Source: Paracoccaceae bacterium (GTDB lineage Bacteria; Pseudomonadota; Alphaproteobacteria; Rhodobacterales; Rhodobacteraceae). Taken from it: a stretch of DNA of 64,000 nt. The translations under genes and the position numbers were made by a program. How positions within the stretch are numbered: the stretch's first letter is position 1; each line of letters begins with the position of its first letter. Under the pieces are notes generated by a model, which was not told where the DNA came from, did no database searches, and worked only from the letters and a program-made list of their open reading frames with translations. Shown here in pieces: positions 1 through 8,750 of this stretch. Location of the stretch: positions 140,973-204,972 of the forward strand of contig WRPH01000006.1 of assembly GCA_009773375.1 (NCBI GenBank), in the 5' to 3' direction.

Positions 1-2
1 GC

Positions 3-17
3 AAGGCGCAGGCGTAG
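3..17 (+). other. possible tail of an upstream gene
   Basis: A short open frame entering from the window edge ends at a TAG at 15-17. It may be the last codons of a gene upstream of the sugar transporter. Too little is visible to identify it. Confidence 0.2.
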
Positions 18-71
18 CGCTTTGAAACGACAATGGGCGCGGCACAGCGCCTTTCATGGGAGGAGAGACCA

Positions 72-1388
72 ATGAACCTGAAGGCCAGTCTGGTGCTGGG
101 CACCGCGTTTGCCGCCTTGGCGCTGCCCGCCATCGCGCAGGACTACGGCAAGTTTGACGGCTACACCCTGCGCGTCAAGCTGATCGGCGGCGCGCAATAT
201 GAACCGCTTTACGCAGAAATCCCGAAATGGGAGGCGGCGACCGGTGCCAAGGTGGAAATCCTGTCGCGCAAGAACCACTTCGAGCTGGACAAGGAAATCA
301 AGCAAGACATCGCGGCGGGCACGCTGGATTGGTGCGTGGGGTCGAACCACACGTCATTCGCGCCGCAATATGGCGATATCTATGCCGATCTGACCGGGCT
401 GATCGCGCCGGAAGTCATTGCTGATTTCGTGCCGTTGATGATCCAGCATTCCACCGTCAATGGCCGCCTTGTGCAGTTGCCCCGGCATTCGGATGTGTCA
501 AACTTCTTCTACCAGAAATCGCTGTATGAAGATCAGGCCAACAAGGACGGCTTCAAGGCCAAGTATGGCTATGATCTGGCCCCGCCGGAAACCTGGGGTC
601 AGGTGAAGGATCAGGCGATGTTCTTTGCCAATCCGCCGGATTTCTACGGCTTCCAGTTTGTCGGCAAGGACGAGGCGATCACCGGGCGGTTCTATGAGAT
701 GCTGGTGGCCGAGGGCGGCGCGATGTTCGATGACAAGATGGTGCCGACCTTCAACAGCGAGGCTGGCGTGAAGGCGCTGCAATTCTTTGTCGATCTGTAT
801 GCCGCCAAGGCGGTGCCTGCGGGTGTGCCGAACTACACCTGGGATGATACCGGGCTTGGCTTTGGCTCTGGCTCGGTGGCGATGGATCTGGATTGGGGCG
901 GCTGGTCTTCCTACTTCAACGATCCGGCCAATTCCAAGGTGGCGGGCAATGTCGGGCTGATCCGCGCGCCGAAAGGATCTTCGGGCAAGCGCACCGGCTG
1001 GTCGGGCAGCCACAGCTTTTCCATCACCGAAGGCTGCGACAACAAACCCGCTGCCGCCTCGTTCCTGACCTTCCTGACCGGCTATGACAACCAGATGGTC
1101 GAAGCGCGCAAGGGCCTGCTGCCGACACGCGCCAAGGTCTGGATCGATGCGATTGCCGAATTTGAAGCGGCCGGCAATGCGTTTTCCGCCGATGTGATGA
1201 AGACCTTCCAGGTCTCGATGTCGGAAGATGCCTTCACGCCGCCGCTGATCGCGGAATGGATCGAGGTGTCGAACGTGCTGTGGCCGAAACTGCAGGCCGC
1301 CGTCGTCGGTGACATGACCGCGAAAGAGGCGCTGGACGCAGCCCAGGCGGACGCCGCCGCGATCATGCAAGACGCCGGTTACAACTGA
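72..1388 (+). CDS. sugar ABC transporter substrate-binding protein
   Basis: Periplasmic solute-binding protein of the carbohydrate (extracellular family 1) type, 438 residues. I chose the ATG at 72 because GGGAGGAGAG lies just upstream and the protein then begins with a classical signal peptide (KASLVLGTAFAALALPAIA, cleavage before QD). The open frame extends to 33 but would put a non-signal sequence in front. The mature protein has the two-lobe binding-protein pattern, with a tryptophan-rich region near residues 260-300. Two permeases and an ATPase follow, so it delivers substrate to that importer. A strong hairpin directly after the stop probably raises its expression over the permeases. 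The downstream enzymes point to a deoxysugar or sugar acid as substrate; the exact ligand cannot be read. Confidence 0.9.
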   Translation: MNLKASLVLGTAFAALALPAIAQDYGKFDGYTLRVKLIGGAQYEPLYAEIPKWEAATGAKVEILSRKNHFELDKEIKQDIAAGTLDWCVGSNHTSFAPQYGDIYADLTGLIAPEVIADFVPLMIQHSTVNGRLVQLPRHSDVSNFFYQKSLYEDQANKDGFKAKYGYDLAPPETWGQVKDQAMFFANPPDFYGFQFVGKDEAITGRFYEMLVAEGGAMFDDKMVPTFNSEAGVKALQFFVDLYAAKAVPAGVPNYTWDDTGLGFGSGSVAMDLDWGGWSSYFNDPANSKVAGNVGLIRAPKGSSGKRTGWSGSHSFSITEGCDNKPAAASFLTFLTGYDNQMVEARKGLLPTRAKVWIDAIAEFEAAGNAFSADVMKTFQVSMSEDAFTPPLIAEWIEVSNVLWPKLQAAVVGDMTAKEALDAAQADAAAIMQDAGYN

Positions 1389-1401
1389 CCCTTCCCCCTT
1401 T

Positions 1402-1430
1402 GGGCGCGGCAACTTTGGTTTGCCGCGCCC
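1402..1430 (+). terminator. intra-operon hairpin after the binding protein
   Basis: Perfect 11-bp stem: GGGCGCGGCAA (1402-1412) pairs with TTGCCGCGCCC (1420-1430), with loop CTTTGGT. There is no T run, so it is more likely an mRNA-stabilising or attenuating structure between binding protein and permease than a full terminator. Confidence 0.6.
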
Positions 1431-1452
1431 GCTTTCCGATCTGGAGCCGCCG

Positions 1453-2364
1453 ATGATCCGCGCCCTGACCACCAAGCGTCCCGAAATGACCCCGTTTCTG
1501 CTGCTGACCCCGGCGTTGATCACCATGCTTTTCGTGGTGGCGCTGCCTTTGGTGTTTTCGCTCTGGACCAGCCTGACCCCGTATCAGTTGACCAAACCGC
1601 AGACGATCTACAGCTTTGTCGGCCTGCGCAACTACACGCGGCTGTTGACCGATCCGGGGTTCTGGATTCCGTTTGGCCGCACCGTACTGTTCCTGACCAT
1701 CGCGCTGAACCTGGAGTTCGCCTTTGGTCTGGGCATCGCGCTGCTGATCAACAAGATCACCTGGGGCCAGCGTGGCTTGCGCACCATCATGATGTTTCCA
1801 ATGATGTTTTCGCCCATTCTTGTCGGCTTTCAGTTCAAGTTCATCTTCAACGACAATATCGGCATTCTGAACAACGCGCTACAATCGCTGGGGCTGACCG
1901 ATCAGGCGATTCCGTGGCTGGTGGATGCCAAGCTGGCGATGTTTTCGCTGCTGTTTGCCGAAATCTGGATGAGCACGTCGGTGTTTGCGATCTTGTTGCT
2001 GGCCGGTCTGTTCGCGATGCCGCGCGACCCGCTGGAAGCGGCCAAGGTGGATGGCTGCAACGCGTTTCAGACCTTTCGCCACATCACCCTGCCGTTCCTG
2101 ATGCCGTTTGCCTATATCGCGATGACCATCCGCAGCCTTGATGTCGCCCGCGCCTATGACATCGTGAAAGTGATGACCGGCGGCGGGCCAGCCGGGCGGA
2201 CCGAACTGCTTTGGACAATGATCGCCCGCACCGGCTATGAAAACGCCAAGATGGGGCAGGCCAATGCGATGGCCTATATCTCGACGGTGCTGTCGATCCT
2301 GTTCACCTGGTATTTCTACCGCAAACTGATCGCCGCGCGGCGGTTCATGGGGGGCGTGCAATGA
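1453..2364 (+). CDS. sugar ABC transporter permease (MalF/UgpA type)
   Basis: Inner-membrane permease of about 303 residues with six hydrophobic helices and the cytoplasmic EAA loop (EAAKVDGCNAFQTFRHI) that docks on the ATPase. The frame can be read back to a TTG at 1420, but that codon sits inside the preceding hairpin. The ATG at 1453, preceded by CTGGAG, is the better start. The stop overlaps the next permease start by 4 nt (ATGA), so the two are probably translated together as the heterodimeric channel. Confidence 0.9.
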   Translation: MIRALTTKRPEMTPFLLLTPALITMLFVVALPLVFSLWTSLTPYQLTKPQTIYSFVGLRNYTRLLTDPGFWIPFGRTVLFLTIALNLEFAFGLGIALLINKITWGQRGLRTIMMFPMMFSPILVGFQFKFIFNDNIGILNNALQSLGLTDQAIPWLVDAKLAMFSLLFAEIWMSTSVFAILLLAGLFAMPRDPLEAAKVDGCNAFQTFRHITLPFLMPFAYIAMTIRSLDVARAYDIVKVMTGGGPAGRTELLWTMIARTGYENAKMGQANAMAYISTVLSILFTWYFYRKLIAARRFMGGVQ

Positions 2365-3230
2365 GTGCTGTCGTCGAAAGCCGCGCCTCGAAACGCGCCA
2401 AATCGGTGGCGCTGTGGATCGCCACCTTCGCGCTGATGCTGGTGATGTGCCTGCCGGGGCTGTGGGTGATGCTGTCGGGGTTCCGCCCCAACCGCGAGAT
2501 CCTGGCCAAGCCGCCGGTCTGGCTGCCCGAGGCGCTGACGCTGGATAATTTCGGCAAGATCTTCGGTTGGGGGGCAGAGCAGATCGCCATTCCGGTGCCG
2601 GCCTATTTCACAAATTCGCTGATCATCGCGCTGACCTCGACGCTGATCGCGCTGGCGATCGGCATGGCGGGCGGCTACGCCTTTGCCCGCTTTCGCTTTC
2701 GCTTCAAGGGCGGGCTGTTTCTGGGGCTGATGCTGTTTCGCGCGGTGCCTGGGGTGGCGTTGTCGCTGCCGGTGTTCATGCTGTGGAGCAAGCTGGGCCT
2801 GATCGACACCAAGGCCGGGTTGATCATCGTTTACGTCAGCCTGAACGTTCCATTCACCATCTGGCTGATCGACGGGTTTTTCCGGCAGATCCCGCTTTCG
2901 CTTTCCGAAGCGGCGCAGGTCGATGGCTGCACCCGCTGGCAGGCGTTCTGGAAGATCGAGTTCCCGCTGGCCCGATCCGGCATCGCCTCGGCGGGGGTGT
3001 TCGCCTTTCTGACCTCGTGGAACGAATTCGCGCTGGCCAGCCAGCTGACCCGATCCACCGACAGCAAGACCCTGCCCGTGGGCCTGCTGGATTTTACCGC
3101 GCAGTTCACCATCGACTGGGCAGGCATGTGCGCGATGGCGGTGATCATCATCGTCCCGGCGCTGATCCTGACCTTCGTTGTGCAGAAACACCTGATTGCC
3201 GGACTGACCTTCGGCGGCGTGAAAGGATAA
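2361..3230 (+). CDS. sugar ABC transporter permease (MalG/UgpE type)
   Basis: Second inner-membrane permease, 289 residues, with six predicted helices. Its EAA loop reads EAAQVDGCTRWQAFWKI, and the C-terminus (LTFGGVKG) is typical of MalG-like proteins. It overlaps the upstream permease by 4 nt and ends 3 nt before the ATPase gene. Together these form a complete carbohydrate-uptake family 1 importer. Confidence 0.92.
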   Translation: MSAVVESRASKRAKSVALWIATFALMLVMCLPGLWVMLSGFRPNREILAKPPVWLPEALTLDNFGKIFGWGAEQIAIPVPAYFTNSLIIALTSTLIALAIGMAGGYAFARFRFRFKGGLFLGLMLFRAVPGVALSLPVFMLWSKLGLIDTKAGLIIVYVSLNVPFTIWLIDGFFRQIPLSLSEAAQVDGCTRWQAFWKIEFPLARSGIASAGVFAFLTSWNEFALASQLTRSTDSKTLPVGLLDFTAQFTIDWAGMCAMAVIIIVPALILTFVVQKHLIAGLTFGGVKG

Positions 3231-3233
3231 GAC

Positions 3234-4328
3234 ATGGCAGCGATCACGCTGGAAAAAGTGGTCAAGAAATACGGCGCGCTGGGGGTGGTGCATGGCATCG
3301 ATCTGACCATAGCGCATGAAGAATTCGTGGTGCTGGTCGGGCCTTCGGGCTGCGGCAAATCCACCACGCTGCGGATGATCGCCGGGCTGGAGGATATCAC
3401 CGGCGGGCTGGTGAAAATCGGCGGGCAGGTGGTGAACGATCTGCCGCCGCGCAAGCGCAACATCAGCATGGTGTTCCAGAATTACGCGCTTTACCCGCAT
3501 ATGAACGTGCGCGACAATCTGGGGTTCGGGCTGAAAATCGCCGGGCAATCGCCTGCCGAGATCAGCAAGCGGGTCGGCGAGGCTGCCGAGATTTTGGGCC
3601 TGACACCGTTGCTGGATCGCACGCCTGCGGAATTGTCGGGCGGTCAGCGCCAGCGCGTCGCCATGGGCCGCGCCATTGTGCGCAACCCCGATGCCTTCCT
3701 GTTTGACGAGCCGTTATCCAACCTTGATGCCAAATTGCGCGGCCAGATGCGGGCCGAAATAAAGAAGCTGCACCAGAAGGTGCGCACGACGGTGGTCTAT
3801 GTGACGCATGATCAGGTCGAGGCGATGACGCTGGCCGACCGCATCGTGGTGATGAAAGACGGCCATATCGAACAGGTCGGCACGCCGATGCAGGTGTTCA
3901 ACCATCCGGCGACGACCTTTGTTGCCACCTTCATCGGCAGCCCACCGATGAACCTGTTGCCCGCCACGATTTCGGGCGGCGCGGTGCGGCTGGCCGATGG
4001 CACGGCGGTGCCGGTGCCGGACCGGCTGACAGGCCATGTGCGCGATGGCATGGCGGTGCTGCTGGGCATCCGGCCCGACGACATCTCTCCGGTCGGGCAT
4101 GGGCTGAGCCAGGATGGGCCGGGGGCGGAAGTGGCCCTGACCGTCGATCTGGCCGAGCCTTTGGGGATGGAAAGCCTGATCTACACCCGTCTGGCCGGGC
4201 AAGAGGTGCAGGCCAAACTGTATGGCCCGCGCATCGTGGCACCGGGTGAGGTGCTGACCTTCCGGCTGGCGCTGGATCGCGCGCATCTGTTCGATGCCGC
4301 GACCGGCAAAACGGTGAGGGCGCTGTAA
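3234..4328 (+). CDS. sugar ABC transporter ATP-binding protein (UgpC/MalK type)
   Basis: Cytoplasmic ATPase of 364 residues. Visible motifs in order are Walker A GPSGCGKST (about residue 37), Q-loop FQNYALYP, signature LSGGQRQR, Walker B FLFDEPLSNLD and the switch histidine in THD. The C-terminal third is the TOBE/OB regulatory domain typical of MalK, UgpC and MsmK. The stop overlaps the next gene (TAATG), so transporter and catabolic enzymes appear to share one transcript. Confidence 0.93.
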   Translation: MAAITLEKVVKKYGALGVVHGIDLTIAHEEFVVLVGPSGCGKSTTLRMIAGLEDITGGLVKIGGQVVNDLPPRKRNISMVFQNYALYPHMNVRDNLGFGLKIAGQSPAEISKRVGEAAEILGLTPLLDRTPAELSGGQRQRVAMGRAIVRNPDAFLFDEPLSNLDAKLRGQMRAEIKKLHQKVRTTVVYVTHDQVEAMTLADRIVVMKDGHIEQVGTPMQVFNHPATTFVATFIGSPPMNLLPATISGGAVRLADGTAVPVPDRLTGHVRDGMAVLLGIRPDDISPVGHGLSQDGPGAEVALTVDLAEPLGMESLIYTRLAGQEVQAKLYGPRIVAPGEVLTFRLALDRAHLFDAATGKTVRAL

Positions 4329-5440
4329 TGGCCAAGATTGCCCGCGTTGAAATTCGCATGGTCGATCTGGTGCCGATGGTAAAGCGCACCGATGCGATTC
4401 AGGCTTTCATCAGTCAGGAAACCCCGTTGGTGACGATCACTGATGCCGATGGCGCGGTGGGGGTGGGCTACAGCTATACCATCGGCACCGGCGGACCTGC
4501 GGTGATCAGCCTGCTGCGCGAAACGCTGGTGCCGCGCCTGTTGGGCCGCGAGGCGGAGGAGATCGAAGCGATCTGGCGCGACCTGATGTTTGCCACCCAC
4601 GCCACGGCGGTAGGGGCTGTCACCTCGCTGGCACTGGCTGCGGTTGACACCGCGCTGTGGGATCTGCGCTGTAAACGCGCGGGTCTGCCGCTGTGGCGGC
4701 TGGCTGGGGGGGCGAAACCGGCCATTCCGCTCTATTCCACCGAGGGTGGCTGGCTGCATATCGAAACCGCAGCGCTGGTCGAGGATGCGATCCGCGTCAA
4801 GGAACAGGGCTTTGCCGGATCGAAGGTCAAGGTCGGCAAGCCACATCTGGCGCAGGACCGGGCGCGGCTGGCGGCGGTGCGTGCGGCGGTGGGCGACGAT
4901 TTTCGGCTGATGGTCGATGCCAACCAATCTTTCGCCTGGCACGAGGCGCTGTTGCGCGCACAGATGCTGGCCGATGTCGGCATCACCTGGTTCGAAGAAC
5001 CGATGCCCGCCGATGATCTGGCAGGCCACACCCGGCTTGCCGCGCAAAGCCGGGTGCCGATTGCGGTGGGTGAAAGCCTGTATTCCCCCGGCCAGTTCGC
5101 CGATTACCTGCGTGCGGGGGCGTGCAGCATCGTGCAGGTCGATGTGGCGCGGGTGGGCGGCATCACGCCCTGGCTGAAGGTGGCGCATATGGCCGAGGCG
5201 ATGAACATCGCCGTCTGCCCGCATTTTCTGATGGAGCTGCACGTCAGCCTTGTCTGCGCCATTCCGAATTCGTGGATGCTGGAGTATATTCCGCAACTGG
5301 ACCCCATCACCGAAACCCGGCTGGATATCCGCGCAGGTCTGGCGCATCCGCCGCAGACCGCGGGCTTGGGTATCAGCTGGGATCATGCCGCGATTGCGGC
5401 GCAGACCATTGCAGGCAGCCATTCAGACCACAGGGGGTAG
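4328..5440 (+). CDS. mandelate racemase/enolase-superfamily sugar-acid dehydratase
   Basis: Enolase-superfamily protein of 370 residues with the mandelate racemase subgroup layout. The KxK motif (KVKVG) supplies the catalytic lysine, DANQ, FEEP and GES supply the Mg ligands, and the histidine of PHFLMELH is the likely second catalytic base. The family mostly dehydrates aldonic or aldaric acids to 2-keto-3-deoxy acids, but also includes racemases. Placement between a sugar importer and a mutarotase-like gene supports aldonate dehydratase. The exact sugar (rhamnonate, fuconate, lyxonate or other) is not decided by sequence. Confidence 0.85.
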   Translation: MAKIARVEIRMVDLVPMVKRTDAIQAFISQETPLVTITDADGAVGVGYSYTIGTGGPAVISLLRETLVPRLLGREAEEIEAIWRDLMFATHATAVGAVTSLALAAVDTALWDLRCKRAGLPLWRLAGGAKPAIPLYSTEGGWLHIETAALVEDAIRVKEQGFAGSKVKVGKPHLAQDRARLAAVRAAVGDDFRLMVDANQSFAWHEALLRAQMLADVGITWFEEPMPADDLAGHTRLAAQSRVPIAVGESLYSPGQFADYLRAGACSIVQVDVARVGGITPWLKVAHMAEAMNIAVCPHFLMELHVSLVCAIPNSWMLEYIPQLDPITETRLDIRAGLAHPPQTAGLGISWDHAAIAAQTIAGSHSDHRG

Positions 5441-5443
5441 ACG

Positions 5444-5773
5444 ATGCAGCGCATGGGAATGGTGATCGGGCTGAAACCCGAGAAAATCGCGGAATACAAA
5501 CAGTTGCATGCCGCCGTCTGGCCAGAGGTGCTGGCCCGGATCAGTGCCTGCAACATCCACAACTACTCGATCTTTCTGAAAGAGCCGGAAAACCTGCTGT
5601 TCGGCTATTGGGAATATCGCGGCTGCGATTTCGCCGCCGATGCCGCCCTGATGGCCGCCGACCCGAAAACGCAGGACTGGTGGGCGGTCTGCATGCCGTG
5701 TCAGGAACCGCTGGCGACCCGTGTGCAAGGCGAATGGTGGGCGATGATGCCCGAGGTGTTTCACCATGACTGA
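5444..5773 (+). CDS. L-rhamnose mutarotase-like protein (DUF718)
   Basis: Small 109-residue protein matching the RhaM/RhaU family in length (about 104) and pattern: the conserved histidine in HAAVWPEV, then YSIFL, a YWEY strand and a closing WW pair. RhaM interconverts anomers of L-rhamnose as a cytoplasmic dimer. Here it probably equilibrates the anomers of the sugar imported by the upstream transporter. It starts 4 nt after the dehydratase and overlaps the next gene by 8 nt. It argues for a 6-deoxy-sugar such as rhamnose or fucose, although homologues act on other sugars. Confidence 0.82.
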   Translation: MQRMGMVIGLKPEKIAEYKQLHAAVWPEVLARISACNIHNYSIFLKEPENLLFGYWEYRGCDFAADAALMAADPKTQDWWAVCMPCQEPLATRVQGEWWAMMPEVFHHD

Positions 5774-6410
5774 TGCGGCGGCGCTGCAAGGCTGCTATAC
5801 CTCGGTGGTGCATGATGTGCTGCGGGCGATGGGTCTGCGCAACTTTACCCTGCCACAGCGGTTGCGGCCGCTGAACCCCGAGGGCGTGCTGACCGGCCCC
5901 GCCTTTACCGTTGAAGGCCGGATGGATGAAACCGCCGATCCGCATGAAACCCTGCTGGCCTGGACCGGGCTGTTATCGCAGGCCAAGCCCGGCCATATCT
6001 GGGCCGCGCAACCGCACAATCATATCGTGGCGCAGATGGGCGAGCTTTCTGCCGAAACGCTGCAGCGCAAGGGCGTGCTGGGCTGCGTGGTCGATGGCGG
6101 CTTGCGCGACACCAACTTTATCCTGCGGCTGGGCTTTGCCTGCTGGGGGGCGTTTCACACCCCGCGCGATGTCGTGGGCTGCTGGTTGCCTACCGCCACC
6201 GAAGTGCCGATCCTGATCGACGATGTCCGCATCCGCCCCGGCGACTGGCTGCATGGCGACCGCGACGGCATGGTGTGCATCCCGACTGAGCGGCTGGCCG
6301 AGGTTTCCGAACGCGCCGTGGCCGCGATGACAACGGAAAGTCTTGTGCGGCGCGCAATTTTGGATGGAATGGATCCACAACAGGCTTACCTTGCACATGG
6401 GAAATTCTGA
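5766..6410 (+). CDS. RraA-family aldolase/decarboxylase-like protein
   Basis: RraA/4-hydroxy-4-methyl-2-oxoglutarate aldolase family, 214 residues. The conserved core GVLGCVVDGGLRDT carries the G-x-DG-x-RD signature; its Arg and Asp hold substrate and metal in family aldolases. True E. coli RraA binds RNase E, but its homologues in catabolic operons are usually class II aldolases acting on 2-keto acids. In this operon it could cleave the 2-keto-3-deoxy acid made by the dehydratase. This role is inferred from context; the fold assignment is firm. Confidence 0.8.
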   Translation: MTDAAALQGCYTSVVHDVLRAMGLRNFTLPQRLRPLNPEGVLTGPAFTVEGRMDETADPHETLLAWTGLLSQAKPGHIWAAQPHNHIVAQMGELSAETLQRKGVLGCVVDGGLRDTNFILRLGFACWGAFHTPRDVVGCWLPTATEVPILIDDVRIRPGDWLHGDRDGMVCIPTERLAEVSERAVAAMTTESLVRRAILDGMDPQQAYLAHGKF

Positions 6411-6709
6411 TGCTGACAGACCCCCGGCTTTTGCTGCTTGCCCCCGGTGACAGCGTGTTCGTGCTGCGCGACCAGATCGACGCCGGTGAAACCGTCTGGG
6501 TCGCAGGCGTCGCCGTGGCTTTCCCCACCCGACTGGGGCTGGGCCACAAGATCGCCCGCATCGCGGTAGCGGCGGGGGACAGGGTGATCAAATACGGCGC
6601 GCCGATTGGTCGGGCCACACAGGCGATTGCACAAGGCGACCATGTGCATCTGCATAACCTCACGTCGGATTACACCCCGACCTATGCGCTTGATAAAGGT
6701 GACGCATGA
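6410..6709 (+). CDS. UxaA-type dehydratase small subunit (SAF domain)
   Basis: A 99-residue SAF domain corresponding to the N-terminal part of altronate dehydratase UxaA. It is encoded separately and overlaps the large subunit gene by 4 nt. Split small and large subunits occur in several acid-sugar hydro-lyases and also in the sulfolactate sulfo-lyase SuyA/SuyB. The gene shares an A with the preceding stop (TGATG). The sugar context favours a hydroxy-acid dehydratase. Confidence 0.82.
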   Translation: MLTDPRLLLLAPGDSVFVLRDQIDAGETVWVAGVAVAFPTRLGLGHKIARIAVAAGDRVIKYGAPIGRATQAIAQGDHVHLHNLTSDYTPTYALDKGDA

Positions 6710-7890
6710 AAGGCTGGCTTCGCTCTGATGGCCGCAAAGGCATCCGCAACGTGGTGGCGGTGGCCTATCTGGTGGAATGCGCCCACCATGTCGCGCGCGA
6801 GATTGCCGGCGTGGACCGCGACGGCGCGCATGTGATCGGCTTTCCCGGCTGCTTCCCCAACCCCTACGCGCAAAAGATGATGGAGCGGCTTTGCACGCAT
6901 CCGAACGTCGGCGCGGTGCTGATCGTGTCTTTGGGTTGCGAAAGCTTCAACCGCTTTCAGCTGGATCAGGTGGTGGCGGCAACCGGGCGGCCAGTGAAAA
7001 CGCTGGTGATCCAGAACACCGGCGGCACAAGGTCCAGCATCGCGGCGGGGCGGGATTGGGTGCGCGCGCAGGTGGCGGAACTGGCCACAGCGCCACAGGT
7101 TCCGATGGCGGTTTCCGAACTGGTGGTCGGCACCGTCTGCGGCGGCTCGGACGGCACCTCGGGCATCACCGGCAACCCGGCGGCGGGCATCGCCTTTGAC
7201 AAGCTGGTCGCCGCCGGAGCCGCCTGCATCTTTGAGGAAACCGGCGAGTTGATCGGCTGCGAAGGCATCATGGCCGACCGCGCCGCCACCCCGCAACTGG
7301 CGCATGAACTGCGCGCCAGCGTCGAAAAGGCAGCGCGCTATTACGCCACGCTGGGCTATGGCAGCTTCGCCAGCGGCAATGCTGATGGCGGCCTGACCAC
7401 CATCGAGGAAAAGTCGCTGGGGGCTTACATGAAATCCGGCCAAAGCCCGATTTCCGGCCTGATCAAACCGGGGGACATTCCGCCCAAAGGCGGGCTTTAC
7501 CTGATGGATGTGGTGCCGGATGGCGAGGTCCGCTTTGGCTTTCCCAACATCAGCGACAACGCCGAGATCGTAGAGATGATGGCAAGCGGCGCACATTGCA
7601 CGCTGTTTGTCACCGGGCGCGGCTCTGTCGTTGGCTCGGCGATTTCGCCGGTGATCAAGATCGCCGCCAACCCGCATATGTATGCCCGGCTGTCGGAAGA
7701 TATGGATGTGAACGCGGGCCGGGTGCTGGAAGGGGCCGCCACGCTGGAACAGGTCGGGCAGGAAATCTTTGATCTGGTCTGCGGTCTGGCGGAAGGCGGG
7801 CGCAGCAAATCGGAAGAATTGGGGCATCAGGAATTCATCCTGACCTACAAGACGTTTGAGCCGATCGGGCCAGCCTGCCTGCCCGTCTGA
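6706..7890 (+). CDS. UxaA-type dehydratase large subunit
   Basis: Altronate dehydratase C-terminal family, 394 residues. The chain shows well-spaced cysteines (GFPGCFPNPY, SLGCESF, GTVCGGSDGTSG) of the kind that bind the iron centre of these hydro-lyases, and a late GRGSVVGSAISPVIKI segment. It forms a pair with the SAF subunit just upstream. The presence of both this enzyme and an enolase-type dehydratase suggests two successive dehydrations or two substrates. SuyB of sulfolactate metabolism is the main alternative, but no sulfonate gene is nearby. Confidence 0.82.
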   Translation: MKGWLRSDGRKGIRNVVAVAYLVECAHHVAREIAGVDRDGAHVIGFPGCFPNPYAQKMMERLCTHPNVGAVLIVSLGCESFNRFQLDQVVAATGRPVKTLVIQNTGGTRSSIAAGRDWVRAQVAELATAPQVPMAVSELVVGTVCGGSDGTSGITGNPAAGIAFDKLVAAGAACIFEETGELIGCEGIMADRAATPQLAHELRASVEKAARYYATLGYGSFASGNADGGLTTIEEKSLGAYMKSGQSPISGLIKPGDIPPKGGLYLMDVVPDGEVRFGFPNISDNAEIVEMMASGAHCTLFVTGRGSVVGSAISPVIKIAANPHMYARLSEDMDVNAGRVLEGAATLEQVGQEIFDLVCGLAEGGRSKSEELGHQEFILTYKTFEPIGPACLPV

Positions 7891-7910
7891 CCACCAGCTT
7901 AGGAGCAGCC

Positions 7911-8750
7911 ATGCAGTTCATCGACACTCATCAGCACCTGATCTACCGCGACCGCTGCGGCTATGGCTGGACGCAGGATATTCCCGCTCTGGCCACCGGG
8001 GATTTTACCACCGCAGATTATGCCGCGCTGACGGCGGGCAAGGGCGTTTCGGGGTCGGTGTTCATGGAAACCGGGGTGGATGACGGCGATTACCAGACCG
8101 AGGCGCGCTTTGTCGCCGGGTTGATCGGGCAAGGCGGCATGCTGGGCCAGATCGCCTCGTGCCGCCCGGAAACCGATGCAGGGTTTGACGCTTGGCTGGC
8201 GGAATGCGCGGGTTTGCAGGTGAAGGGCTTTCGCCGCATCCTGCATGTGGTGCCGGATGATGTGTCGCAAAGCGCGGTGTTCCGCCGCAATCTGCGCAAG
8301 ATCGGCCAAGCCGGGCTGGCGTTTGATCTGTGCTTTCTGGCACGGCAACTGCCGCTGGCCGCCGATCTGGCGCGGGCCTGCGATGATCAGATTCTGGTGC
8401 TGGATCATTGCGGCGTGCCCGACATTGCGGGCGGTGGCTTTGCCGGCTGGGCGGCGGGGATTGATGCGCTGGCCGCGCTGCCGCATCTGCGGGTGAAACT
8501 GTCGGGCATCACCGCCTATTGCGCACCGGGCACCGTCCATCTGGCAACGCTGCGGCCTTACGTTGATCACATCCTGCACCGCTTTGGCCCCGACCGCATG
8601 CTGTGGGGCGGCGATTGGCCGGTGGTCAATCTGGGCAGCGGCCTGCCGGGGTGGATCGACCTGACTCGCGCGCTGCTGGCGGGGCTTTCCCCCGCCGAGC
8701 AGGCCGCAATTGCCAGCGGCACCGCCCGCGCGGTTTATCGGCTGGACTGA
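7911..8750 (+). CDS. amidohydrolase family, L-fucono/rhamnono-lactonase-like
   Basis: TIM-barrel amidohydrolase of 279 residues. It has an early metal-binding HxH (DTHQHL), a mid-chain LDHCGVPD and the terminal GGDWPV motif found in the COG3618 group, which contains L-fuconolactonase, L-rhamnono-lactonase and 2-pyrone-4,6-dicarboxylate lactonase. A lactonase is the step expected between a sugar dehydrogenase and the aldonate dehydratase of this operon. The dehydrogenase itself is not in the window. Its stop is immediately adjacent to the convergent aldehyde dehydrogenase stop. Confidence 0.82.
   Translation: MQFIDTHQHLIYRDRCGYGWTQDIPALATGDFTTADYAALTAGKGVSGSVFMETGVDDGDYQTEARFVAGLIGQGGMLGQIASCRPETDAGFDAWLAECAGLQVKGFRRILHVVPDDVSQSAVFRRNLRKIGQAGLAFDLCFLARQLPLAADLARACDDQILVLDHCGVPDIAGGGFAGWAAGIDALAALPHLRVKLSGITAYCAPGTVHLATLRPYVDHILHRFGPDRMLWGGDWPVVNLGSGLPGWIDLTRALLAGLSPAEQAAIASGTARAVYRLD

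Noticed and set aside
33..71. Earlier start of the binding protein at 33
   Set aside because: It would place charged residues before the signal peptide and ignore the GGGAGGAGAG site.
498..1526. Long minus-strand open frame of 342 codons
   Set aside because: It is antisense to the binding protein, whose signal peptide and family pattern are clear; high GC produces such shadows.
6410..7890. SuyA/SuyB sulfolactate sulfo-lyase
   Set aside because: Domain split fits, but no sulfonate transporter, dehydrogenase or sulfite exporter is nearby, while sugar genes surround it. Kept as an alternative only.
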